Part shown: positions 1 through 6,463 of the stretch, one piece after another
How positions within the stretch are numbered: position 1 is the stretch's first letter
How the letters are laid out: each line of letters begins with the position of its first letter
From: JAMBLL01 sp964460075
Lineage (GTDB): Bacteria > Actinomycetota > Acidimicrobiia > Spongiisociales > UBA5794
DNA: 9,394 bases
Assembly (NCBI GenBank): GCA_964460075.1
Contig: CAYWPC010000045.1
Location: forward strand, 1-9,394
Reading direction: 5' to 3'
Notes under the pieces: generated by a model
What the model was told of the DNA's origin: nothing
Databases searched by the model: none
Seen by the model: the letters and a program-made list of their open reading frames with translations, nothing else
Program-made: the position numbers and the translations under genes

Positions 1-370
1 AAGCTAGATCCGTTCCATACGTCGTGCACGTCCTCGTACCCACGATCCCGATGGCCGGACTGCTCGAGAGCCTGCCCATGAGAAACAGGAATCGCGGCGA
101 CCCGCAGTACCTCCTGAGCCGCTCAGGGAACCCGTCATCGCTTTCACATACGAACGTGATCCCGAGACGCTCCAGTTGGGCCGTACGCACATCTGCAGGC
201 ACCCGAACCGCCTCGACGACCCTGGCAGACGCCTTCGTGCGCCCACGCAACACCGCAGACACGACCGCATCGGGTGTGCCGTACCTCTCGAAGAGCCGGT
301 CGAGTGTCGACGGCGCCATACCGCCATGAGCGAGCCGGATGAGCCCCTCGTTGACCATTGAGCCGTTCAT
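1..370 (-). CDS. dprA: DprA (DNA processing protein A), N-terminal part, cut by the window edge
   Basis: No stop codon lies inside the window; 123 codons are visible and the gene continues off the left edge. DprA loads RecA onto incoming single-stranded DNA during natural transformation and also has a housekeeping role in non-competent bacteria. Residues 8-60 look like the helical N-terminal domain, with LIRLAHGGM and LDRLFERYGTPDAVV. Residues 68-90 match the segment GITFVCESDDGFPERLRR, equivalent to the usual 'YPxxLxxI' stretch. Residues 92-99 (PRFLFLMG) and 105-119 (PAIGIVGTRTCTTYG) match the start of the Rossmann-like fold, where relatives read VxIVGSRxxTxYG. The ATG at 368-370 is preferred over the one at 356-358 because AGAGGTGG lies six bases upstream. 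The neighbours usual for dprA (comM, rnhB) are not visible. The family call is from recognition of these motifs, not a search. Confidence 0.85.
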   Translation of the reverse strand, partial: MNGSMVNEGLIRLAHGGMAPSTLDRLFERYGTPDAVVSAVLRGRTKASARVVEAVRVPADVRTAQLERLGITFVCESDDGFPERLRRYCGSPRFLFLMGRLSSSPAIGIVGTRTCTTYGTDLA

Positions 371-376
371 GCCGAG

Positions 377-384
377 CCACCTCT
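377..384 (-). promoter_or_regulatory. Ribosome binding site of dprA
   Basis: Read on the minus strand this is AGAGGTGG, six bases before the ATG at 370-368. It supports that start over the in-frame ATG four codons later. Confidence 0.6.
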
Positions 385-546
385 GAGATCCACAACCTCA
401 CCGACATGTTCACCCTCGATGGACTCACACGCTGAGAGACCAGCGATCGTGAACGAGGCAACTGATGAGTACATGGAACCAACATATGACACCGGTGTGA
501 CACGTCGCGTCGGAGAACAATCCGGCTCCGCCCGGTTCGATGTCTC

Positions 547-732
547 CTATCTGCCCTTGGATTCGAAAGACCGCTTCTCGATGAACACGACAGCGCCTTC
601 CACCGGATCCGCTGATCCCGGGAGAACCGCCTGTGTCTGCTCCTCGAAACCGAGAGCCAGCCCGAACACCGGATGTATCACGCGGTCCCACACAGCCGAT
701 TCAAGCGAGCTGACTCCGCCAAACCAGGGCAA
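547..732 (-). pseudogene. C-terminal remnant of an enoyl-CoA hydratase/isomerase-like protein
   Basis: This frame of about 60 codons reads as the tail of a crotonase-family protein: GLALGFEEQTQAVLPGSADP, then VEGAVVFIEKRSFESKGR and a stop. Crotonases typically end in a helix carrying an acidic pair, then an 'xEGxxAFLEKRxPxFxGR' tail, and the order and spacing here fit. An in-frame TAG sits two codons before the TTG at 732-730. No glycine-rich oxyanion-hole region or catalytic part is present, so this is a fragment and not a functional gene. It lies between dprA and the secreted-protein operon on the same strand. The match is based on one short segment and could be misjudged. Confidence 0.5.
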
Positions 733-1012
733 TGCCTAAATGGGACTCAGGTTTGGTGGTTTCGATGGATAGGGTCGATTGATCGTGCTTCCTGGAGGTG
801 ATCCGGTAATACACACCCGGGCGCTCCCGATCCTCAAGCTCGGCCTGAGCGACGGCTGACTTGAAATTAATGTCCCACAGGACCGCGCTTCCTGCAACTA
901 CGCTTCTCCGCGGGTTGGATTTCCCAGAAACGTCTTCTGGCTCGTGCGTTGTGAGCGCACCCATGCAGACGCCCGAGTTCAATCGCACAGCTAGTTCATG
1001 GCGATGTCCCAC
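701..1012 (-). CDS. Doubtful small hypothetical frame downstream of the lipoprotein gene
   Basis: A 103-codon frame begins with GTG and overlaps the end of the lipoprotein gene by 17 bases. An internal ATG (MGALTT) could also start it. No strong ribosome binding site precedes either start. The middle part (SAVLWDINFKSAVAQAELED, then RPGVYYRITSRK) has a plausible protein composition, but there is no signal peptide, membrane segment or recognisable motif. It could be a fourth operon gene, a decayed remnant or chance. I do not recognise it. Confidence 0.22.
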   Translation of the reverse strand: MGHRHELAVRLNSGVCMGALTTHEPEDVSGKSNPRRSVVAGSAVLWDINFKSAVAQAELEDRERPGVYYRITSRKHDQSTLSIETTKPESHLGIALVWRSQLA

Positions 1013-1481
1013 ACTTCTCGGTCCATGTAACGAACCAACCGGCGTCAGTCAGGGTGACACCGACTCTCGCTGTGCGGTTGTCTTCCGTGTCCGTGAGCAC
1101 GAAGATCACCTCATCAGTGGTCTCCTCCTCGACATCGGGGGAGCCGGGTTGGGGCGCAAACGCCAGATACGCATCTAGCGCCTCTGCCGGCTGATCCGAT
1201 CCGACGGCTTCCGCCAAGTAATCGGGAGTCGAGTAAGCGATGAGTTCATCTGGACAGTTGAGGGTCCCTCCGGATCGCGTGGACACCTCGCTACGGACGC
1301 CACTACCGGTACATGCGGCCAACCACAACGACGCCGCCACCACCAGGGCGATCACACGAATAAGTCTCCCTTGCGAACCGCGCTTGATCCTTCGACCTCC
1401 GGTCTGCTGGTTCCGGGTCTCCGACGGCCGACTCCGGTGGTCGGAGACCCGATCCTCGTGATTCCTGAACATGGTAGTCAT
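996..1481 (-). CDS. Small secreted lipoprotein with a domain shared with the first gene of the operon
   Basis: The 161-residue product has a basic N-region, a hydrophobic core VIALVVAASLWLAAC and a lipobox Leu-Ala-Ala-Cys with the lipidated Cys at residue 57. It should therefore be anchored to the outer face of the membrane. The mature part has Cys76, a segment PAEALDAYLAF (98-108), a segment TDEVIFVL (122-129), then ARVGV and GWFVTWTEKC, with Cys157 close to the end. The same order occurs in the protein encoded at 2153-2689 (see findings). The ATG at 1481 starts seven bases after the peptidase stop but has no clear ribosome binding site, so coupling is likely. A GTG at 1355-1353 follows GGGAGA by seven bases and would give a shorter signal peptide without basic residues. 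It is last in the three-gene operon. Specific function is unknown; it may be a partner of the peptidase. Confidence 0.8.
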   Translation of the reverse strand: MTTMFRNHEDRVSDHRSRPSETRNQQTGGRRIKRGSQGRLIRVIALVVAASLWLAACTGSGVRSEVSTRSGGTLNCPDELIAYSTPDYLAEAVGSDQPAEALDAYLAFAPQPGSPDVEEETTDEVIFVLTDTEDNRTARVGVTLTDAGWFVTWTEKCGTSP

Positions 1482-1487
1482 CGCTGG

Positions 1488-2156
1488 CTAGTAGCCAGCA
1501 GCGAAGAGGCTTTTCTCGTGGAACTCAAGTGTACGTTTGTATGTCGTGCCGGGAGAGATTCCCGAGCACATTGTGTGAATCGGAGAGCTGGTACACGCCG
1601 AATCGCTGGCCAGGAAATGACCGCTGTTTGGGCCGAAGAACCCGTTCGCGTGACCGAATTCGTGGATCGCAACGGATCGAAGATCGTATTGGCTGCCGGA
1701 CGGTGTGCCCGAGAGGACATACCAGTTGGCGTCGTCATCCAATTGGATCGTCATATCCGTGATCGTTGTGCTGGTCGCACACACAGCAGTATTACCGATA
1801 AGCCCCAACGGAGAGACGTCATAGGTAATAACCCATGCATTCGGTGATGGCATCGTACAGACGTTGCCCGTGAAATTGACCGAGTTGTCACGACCCCCGT
1901 AGGAGAAGTCGAACCAGGCCCCCGACACGGCATTCCACGGGTCATCGGTGGCCGTGATGGAAGTCCAACCGCCCTGGTTGGCCACTGCTCCATAGGTATT
2001 GCCGATCTTCCACGTGTGGTCGCTCGGCCACTTAAATGTGTAGAAATCCGAGGTGGTGTGGGCGACGGCGATTCCACCCGTCGTCAGAGCGACTCCCAAC
2101 AGGAATGCACCAACAACCTGGATTAGGAACCGTCTCGAGAGGGTGTGTTGCATCAT
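1488..2156 (-). CDS. Secreted matrixin-like zinc metallopeptidase
   Basis: The 222-residue product starts at the ATG at 2156-2154 or the next codon. Both follow AAAGGTGA, and the first forms an ATGA overlap with the upstream stop. The N-terminus has Ser-Arg-Arg-Phe-Leu-Ile followed by a hydrophobic run to about residue 32 (IAVA|HTT), so it is exported, perhaps by Tat because of the paired arginines. The zinc site is DLRSVAIHEFGHANG: His165, Glu166 and His169 make HExxH, with Gly172 in the metzincin position. The third ligand is probably His180 in SGHF. Met196 in HTMC fits the Met-turn. Cys188 and Cys197 may form a disulfide around it. The end, RTLEFHEKSLFAAGY, fits the C-terminal helix. There is no obvious long propeptide with a cysteine switch. 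Related small proteins encoded on both sides suggest an accessory or inhibitor role for them. The class is clear; the substrate is unknown. Confidence 0.85.
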   Translation of the reverse strand: MMQHTLSRRFLIQVVGAFLLGVALTTGGIAVAHTTSDFYTFKWPSDHTWKIGNTYGAVANQGGWTSITATDDPWNAVSGAWFDFSYGGRDNSVNFTGNVCTMPSPNAWVITYDVSPLGLIGNTAVCATSTTITDMTIQLDDDANWYVLSGTPSGSQYDLRSVAIHEFGHANGFFGPNSGHFLASDSACTSSPIHTMCSGISPGTTYKRTLEFHEKSLFAAGY

Positions 2157-2689
2157 GGGGTCACCTTTAGATTCTGTGCTGCTTTCTCGTATGCAGCCCA
2201 CTTTGTGTCATCGGTCAGGGCTGAGGAGCAGATGTACTCCTCACTCGGAAAGTACCCATCTCCGATGCGCACGACAACGACCCGAGCATCAAGAAAGCCC
2301 GATACGGACGGACGATCGAAGTAGACCACTGTGTCCGATACTTTGGACCTGCGTGGGAGTACAAGCGAAGCTAGCGGTGCAAGTGCCTGTTGATAGAGGT
2401 CTTGCAGTTCCGCGGCCGCCTGATCACCTTGGGCGGGTACACGCCTCCACTTTAGGAAGGCATCTATCGCCGCATCTGGAGTTGAGAATCCAGGGGCCTT
2501 GGGATCAACAGTAGCAGTGGATATGCTGAGCGGTCCACCGTCCGAGCAGAACGTCTGGGCACCATCCTCGAATGCCAACACCAGAGGTGGCTCTGCTTGG
2601 ATGCTGGCGCTAGCGACCGCTCCGAAAGCTAGGCCGCCGGCCAGCGCAAGCGCAAGGACAGTCAAGCGACCCAGGTTTGCCATTCTCAT
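2153..2689 (-). CDS. Small secreted protein, first gene of the peptidase operon
   Basis: The 178-residue product has an N-terminal signal peptide: basic start MRMANLGR, hydrophobic run LTVLALALAGGLAFGAVASA, likely cleavage after ASA near residue 29. The mature part has Cys48, the segment PDAAIDAFLKW (71-81), a helical stretch at 86-110, then SDTVVYFD (118-125), ARVVVV, GYF and Cys154. The same order occurs in the lipoprotein encoded at 996-1481. Here there is no lipobox, so it is probably released or wall-associated. The start was chosen because AAGGGAGAG lies just upstream of the ATG at 2689-2687. A longer frame from 2704 would contain that site, and an ATG at 2683 is also possible. It overlaps the peptidase gene by four bases. 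I do not recognise a named family; a propeptide, inhibitor or chaperone role for the peptidase is inference from context. Confidence 0.78.
   Translation of the reverse strand: MRMANLGRLTVLALALAGGLAFGAVASASIQAEPPLVLAFEDGAQTFCSDGGPLSISTATVDPKAPGFSTPDAAIDAFLKWRRVPAQGDQAAAELQDLYQQALAPLASLVLPRRSKVSDTVVYFDRPSVSGFLDARVVVVRIGDGYFPSEEYICSSALTDDTKWAAYEKAAQNLKVTP
2161..2168 (-). promoter_or_regulatory. Ribosome binding site of the metallopeptidase gene, inside the upstream gene
   Basis: AAAGGTGA on the minus strand lies four bases before the ATG at 2156 and seven before the ATG at 2153. It sits inside the last codons of the upstream gene, whose TGA overlaps the peptidase ATG. This decides the start against a longer frame beginning at 2201 and implies translational coupling. 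Confidence 0.65.
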
Positions 2690-2692
2690 ACA

Positions 2693-2701
2693 CTCTCCCT
2701 T
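2693..2701 (-). promoter_or_regulatory. Ribosome binding site at the head of the secreted-protein operon
   Basis: AAGGGAGAG read on the minus strand, three to five bases from the ATG at 2689. It supports the shorter start and marks the 5' end of the operon's coding region. Confidence 0.6.
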
Positions 2702-2704
2702 CAT

Positions 2705-3209
2705 TTAATTCGACGCATCGTTCATTCGCTGAGCGTGATCCAACCAGCAGGAACCTCCCGTCGTTCGCCGTCATGCGATCCCCACATGCACGGCCGCATC
2801 TCCTGTCGACACCGTACGAGGACTCATAGGCGAAGACAGGCAATAGAATCCACGCCCGCGTCTTGAGCCACCTCAACATGGATGCACTGCTCTTCCTGGC
2901 AGTGTTTGCCCTGTATCCACCCATTCTCGTTCTCCTTGTCGTAGTCGACACGGATCTAGACACCGAGGCAGACGCCTTGCCTCTCTTTTGCTCGGCATTC
3001 GTTGTCGAGTTTGCCTGATGGGGGCTTGGTTGTTTGTTCGGCGTAGTTGCTTGTTGGCCAGTTGGAGCAGTTTCTGCACCAGTGTCAGGTAGCGCTGTCT
3101 CGTCTGCGTCGGTATTTGGCCACCGTCGGATCTCTCGTGTTGGTCACCCCTGTATTGGCGTCTGAGTGCGGAACGGTTCCCTGAATGTCCTCGGGAACCG
3201 GGTTTCGGT
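2705..3209. other. About 500 bases between the operon and the IS element, no supported gene
   Basis: The part nearest 2700 should hold the promoter and leader of the leftward operon, but I could not pick out a convincing -35/-10 pair. Minus-strand frames of 60-120 codons cross this stretch, some running into the IS terminal repeats. They are rich in Arg, Gln and Pro, lack ribosome binding sites and match nothing I know. One has a helical stretch (YLTLVQKLLQLANKQLRR) that might come from a decayed gene. Confidence 0.5.
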
Positions 3210-3217
3210 TTGACCGC

Positions 3218-3333
3218 GGCCATGAGAAACTCCTCGTAGGCGGCCACGAGTTCTCCCCGCGAACGGCCATCAGGATTCCTCGCGTACGGTCATGAAAGTT
3301 CCTCGCGAACGGTCATCGGTTTTCCTCACGGTG
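3218..3333 (+). repeat. Left IS end: five tandem 23-24 bp units
   Basis: Units begin with GGCCAT, GGCCAC, GGCCAT, GGTCAT and GGTCAT at 3218, 3242, 3265, 3288 and 3311, so spacing is 24, 23, 23, 23. Most contain TTCTCCCCGCG or TTCCTCGCG. IS21 elements are known to carry several transposase-binding repeats at their ends. The inverted counterparts are at the right end. Confidence 0.75.
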
Positions 3334-3421
3334 TTGGGGGTTTCTGGAACGGTTCTGGGGTTGGTGATTCTTCCTTGACTGTGACTGGTAACAGTCGGCG
3401 AGTTAGAGAGGGACGGCACCG

Positions 3422-4915
3422 ATGTTGGTCGAGGAGAAGATCATGGAAGTGTTGGAGGCATACGATTTGACGAAGTCGCTGCGTTCTGCTGCGGCGTTGT
3501 GTGGGGTGGATCCTCACACGGTTCGGCGCTATGTCGCTGCGAGGGCTGCGGGGCTGGATCCGACCAAGACGGTGGTACGGGGCAGGGTGTCGGATCCGTA
3601 CTGCGACAAGATCGTCGAGTGGATCGAGTTGTCTCAGGGCAGGGTGCGTGGCGATGTGGTGCATCGCAAACTTGAAGCGATGGGGTATGAGGGGTCTGAG
3701 CGTACGACCCGGCGGGTGGTTGCTGTTTTGAAGGAACGCTGGGTAGCTGATCATCGGCGGGGGTAGAAGCCGTGGATCCCTGAGCCGGGTTTGTGGCTGC
3801 AGTGGGACTACGGGGAAGGTCCCAGGATCGACGGTGTCAGGACGCATCTGTTTTGTGCATGGTTGGCGTGGTCACGGTTCCGGGTGATCCTCCCGTTGTG
3901 GGATAAGAAGCTGCCGTCGGTGATTGGGGCTCTGGATCGGTGTTTCCGGATCATTGATGGGATCCCGACGTATCTGTTGACGGATAACGAAAAGACGGTG
4001 ACCGATACCCATATTGCACGTGTCGCGGTGCGCAACCCTCAGATCGTCGCCGCAGCGCACTATTACGGGGTGACGATCACGACATGTGTCCCGTTCGATC
4101 CTGAGTCCAAGGGCGGTTCGGAAGCCACCGTGAGGATCGTAAAAGCCGATCTGGTACCCACCGCGGCGAACCTGTTGGACGACTATGAAACGTTCGACCA
4201 GCTCGAAGACGCATGTGTGGCTGCGACTCTGCGGTTCAACACCAGGATCCACACGGTCACCAGGGAGAAACCGGTTGATCGTCTCGTCCGTGAGCTCGAG
4301 TTGCTTCATGCGGTGCCGGCTGTTCCGTATACCGCTGTGTTCGGCGAGACCAGGGCCGTGACGTGGTCATCAACGATCTCGTATCGTGGTGCACGCTACT
4401 CGGTGCCGCACACCTGGATGGGGGCACGGGTCTGGGTCCGGGTATCAGGCGACGAGATCGTGGTCACCGCCCAGGTCGATGATGCCGCTACCGAGATTGC
4501 AAGGCATGTCATTGTCGGTTCCGGTGAGGCATCCATTGTTGATGCTCATTACCCGCCCAGGCGTGACACCCCGATACGGGTCCCGAAAGCGACCAGCCGT
4601 TTCGAAGATGCGTTCCTCAAGATCGGTGAAGGCGCCCAGGTGTGGCTCATCGAAGCCGCAGGCCTTGGGATACGGGGCATCGAAACCAAGATGGGTGACG
4701 CTGTAGCCCTCACCCAGATACACGACCGGGCCGCTGTTGATAAGGCGTTAGGGGCAGCAGCACAGGCGGGCCGCTTCGGCGACGGTGACCTCGAATCGAT
4801 CCTCACCTATCGTCACCGTGACCCGATACCGGCACCTGTAGGTTTCTCGCTCCAACCCGGCACCCGGGCCTGGTCACAGTACGGCAACAGCAACGGGAAC
4901 GGTGAGAAGCGATGA
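3422..4915 (+). pseudogene. istA: IS21 transposase IstA with an in-frame amber stop
   Basis: IstA is the DDE transposase of IS21 elements. The frame starts at the ATG after GAGAGGGA and is open for 114 codons to a TAG at 3764-3766. It then continues in the same frame to 4915, for 497 residues if the TAG is read through. Residues 17-45 (LTKSLRSAAALCGVDPHTVR) form the helix-turn-helix that binds the ends. The catalytic residues lie after the stop: Asp129 in LQWDYGEG, Asp188 in LLTDNEKT, and Glu234 in ESKGGSEA. A beta-rich C-terminal domain contains YSVPHTWMG. The downstream half has an in-frame TTG at 3791 but no clear ribosome binding site. As read, the gene yields only the DNA-binding part. 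Amber readthrough or a sequencing error cannot be excluded. Confidence 0.88.
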
Positions 4916-5684
4916 CGACGATCGCTGCACCGGTCCTCGACGAGCTTGTCGGTTTGTGTCGCCGGCTACGGCTCAAATATGTTCGTGAACAGATGCCCGA
5001 GGTGCTCTTGACCGCCAAGGCGCAACGCTGGGACCCGCCGAGACGTTGCGGGTCCTGTTGATCGCTGAAGCCGAGGGCAGAGACCGCGCCACCATCGAGC
5101 ATCACCGCAAGAAAGCCAGGTTCCCTGCAGGGAAAACGTTCGACGTCTGGGACCCGGCCCGTAGCGTTATCCCGAAACCTACCCAAGATGCGCTCCGCAG
5201 CCTCGAGTGGGTCACGAGGGGTGAGAACCTGGTCGTGTGTGGACCGTCAGGGACAGGGAAAAGCCACTTCTGTGAAGCCCTCGGCCAACACGGCATCGAA
5301 ACCGGACTCATCGTTGCGTGGTACTCCATAGAGGACCTCGGAGCGTTGATCCGTCGGCACCGCATTGACGACACCGTTGCTAGAGCGTTCACCCCGATCC
5401 TGAAAGCTGACCTCGTCATTGTGGACGACATCGGGCTCCTCCCCATATCCGCCGACGCTGCTGAGGGTCTCTACCGCCTTGTTGACATCTGTTACGAACA
5501 ACGCTCCGTAGCCGTGTCATCAAACCTGCACCCCTCAGGATTCGATCAGCTCATCGACCACAACATCGCCTCGGCACTTGTAGACCGTCTCATGCATCAC
5601 GCCCACGTCGTGGTCACCGAAGGCGAATCGATACGACTCGCCGACGCCACCCAAGGCAAAGGAGTGATACCGCTACCGAGTTGA
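4912..5684 (+). pseudogene. istB: IS21 helper ATPase IstB with a one-base frameshift
   Basis: IstB is the AAA+ ATPase that works with IstA in target capture. The gene starts at the ATG overlapping the istA stop (ATGA). It reads VLDELVGLCRRLRLKYVREQ and VLLTAKAQRWDPP, and stops at 5045-5047. The family sequence resumes one frame away as ETLRVLLIAEAEGRDRATIE and runs intact to 5684. Loss of one base near 5037-5040 (relatives read RWDPAE) explains this. The downstream part has Walker A GPSGTGKS (5241-5264), Walker B LVIVDD, the sensor-like SSNLHPSGF, and the VDRLMHHAHVV arginine-containing segment. Only a 45-residue product is expected from the first start. Otherwise length and order match full-length relatives. 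Confidence 0.87.
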
Positions 5685-5686
5685 AA

Positions 5687-5780
5687 CGTTACGGGGAACT
5701 CTCGTGACCGTACGCGGGGAGAAACCGTGACCGTACGCGGGGAGAACTCGTGGCCGCCTATCGGGAGAAACCAATGGCCA
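5687..5780 (-). repeat. Right IS end: four tandem 23-24 bp units
   Basis: The inverted units have TGACC, TGACC, TGGCC and TGGCC at 5705, 5728, 5751 and 5775, spaced 23, 23 and 24. They mirror the left end, where the longer 24-base step is also the outermost. The third unit contains the perfect 24-base match to 3237-3260. Confidence 0.75.
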
Positions 5781-5786
5781 TTGACA

Positions 5787-5811
5787 CTGGGTTCAAATCC
5801 CAGCAGGGTCA
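5787..5811 (+). tRNA. tRNA 3'-end-like remnant (T-arm plus acceptor strand)
   Basis: CTGGG, the loop TTCAAAT and CCCAG form a perfect five-pair stem with the canonical GTTCAAATC T-loop. They are followed by seven bases CAGGGTC and an A at the discriminator position. No matching 5' acceptor strand (GACCCTG), D-arm or anticodon arm is found to the left, either inside the IS end or beyond the IS in the restored flank. It is therefore at most a remnant, such as an attachment-site copy of a tRNA 3' end, or a chance match. Confidence 0.35.
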
Positions 5812-5935
5812 CGTTGTAAGTGTCTGGTGTCCTGTCCCCTGGGACGCTGGCTGTGTTGTCAAGTGTGGGGGGTTTGCCTCGGTCGTGGTGATGGCGCTCA
5901 CTGAAATTCCCCACCTCCTGGAGGATTTGTCAGAG

Positions 5936-6224
5936 GGACACACACGCACCGCTGGTCCGTCGCCGCCGACACCCGACGATTGCGAATCCGGGCAGCATCA
6001 GTCCCCCATTTGCCGAGTACGGCTTCGCTGGGAATGTGCAGGTACTCGATCACGCAGCATACGGAGTCATCGAAGCCTCCTGCGGGACGCCATTGATCGA
6101 GTTCCGTCAGGTAGCGTTCGATGCCGGTGCTCTCACAGACGAGGTACACCGTGAACCGCAGCGGTATGCCTACGGCGAGTGGTGGCTTGAGATGCGCTCC
6201 GATCAGCGCTCGGGCAGGACATGA
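5936..6224 (+). pseudogene. C-terminal remnant of a calcineurin-like metallophosphoesterase
   Basis: The stretch reads GHT at 5936-5944 in one frame and continues in another frame as HAPLVRRRRHPTIANPGSIS, then PPFAEYGFAGNVQVLDHAAY, GVIEASCGTPLIEFRQVAFD and a tail ending at the stop at 6224. Metallophosphoesterases of the YfcE type end with a GHTHxP metal-binding motif, then NPGS, a YAVLD-like strand and a VEFRRVxYD strand, so the order fits. The GHTH site falls in a run of AC dinucleotides with two extra bases, which splits the motif across frames. The N-terminal metal sites (DxH, GDxxD, GNH) are absent. It lies just right of the IS element and tRNA-like remnant. Confidence 0.6.
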
Positions 6225-6261
6225 CCGAGCTTCACCATAAGTGACTGGCTGAGGATCGCAG

Positions 6262-6375
6262 GTCAGCTGAATATCACGGATTCAAGCCACGAGTGGCTAT
6301 CGTGTGAAACACGGTGATCACCAACCGACCAAGATGAATCCTTCTATGTGTTTCTCGGGTTGCGTATCGGGAATC
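6262..6375 (+). repeat. Intergenic repeat, copy A
   Basis: This stretch shares blocks with 9165-9357: CGG-TTCAAG, ATCGTGTGAAAC (6299-6310), AACCGACCA (6323-6331) and TCGGGAATC (6367-6375), in the same order and orientation. The distance from the third block to the fourth is nearly equal in the two copies (53 and 51 bases). Copy A carries three dyads: AGCCAC-GA-GTGGCT (6285-6298), CGTGT-GAA-ACACG (6301-6313) and the palindrome GGTGATCACC (6313-6322). It lies between the phosphoesterase remnant and the GNAT pseudogene. Confidence 0.6.
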
Positions 6376-6463
6376 GTCAGCGGCGAACCCTACGTGGCTG
6401 CACGAGGACCACTCGATATGTGAGGATATGGGGTGGCTGAACCGGTCTCATATGATTCGTGCC

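Larger units (their letters stand above)
3215..5780 (+). mobile_element. IS21-family insertion sequence, probably inactive
   Basis: The element carries istA and istB in order with an ATGA overlap, inside long repeated inverted ends. A perfect 24-base inverted repeat pairs 3237-3260 with 5737-5760. The outermost homologous unit (GGCCAT) is at 3218 on the left and reads out at 5774-5779 on the right. TTGAC occurs directly at both presumed borders (3210-3214 and 5781-5785), which fits the 4-8 bp target duplication known for IS21. Borders are good to a few bases only. The left end is one or two bases longer than the right in this alignment. Both transposition genes are disrupted. Confidence 0.85.

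Noticed and set aside
4..503. Other minus-strand frames overlapping dprA
   Set aside because: They are Arg- and Ser-rich shadows in alternate frames. The frame from 370 carries the DprA motifs.
944..960. GTGCG-TTGTGAG-CGCAC hairpin after the lipoprotein gene as a terminator
   Set aside because: The five-pair stem with a seven-base loop has no T-run. It lies inside the doubtful 701-1012 frame and is too weak to call.
2053..2514. Plus-strand frame of 153 codons
   Set aside because: It overlaps both the peptidase and the first secreted-protein gene on the other strand, which have signal peptides, ribosome binding sites and motifs.
2873..3247. Minus-strand frame of 124 codons left of the IS
   Set aside because: It starts inside the IS terminal repeat, where repeat units contain ATG, and is rich in Arg and Gln. 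It has no recognisable domain and was not accepted as a gene.
5850..5935. GTGGGGGGTTT and its inverted-like partner AAATTCCCCAC, resembling ends of another IS
   Set aside because: The similarity is limited to about ten bases with a poor match around it, and there is no transposase fragment.
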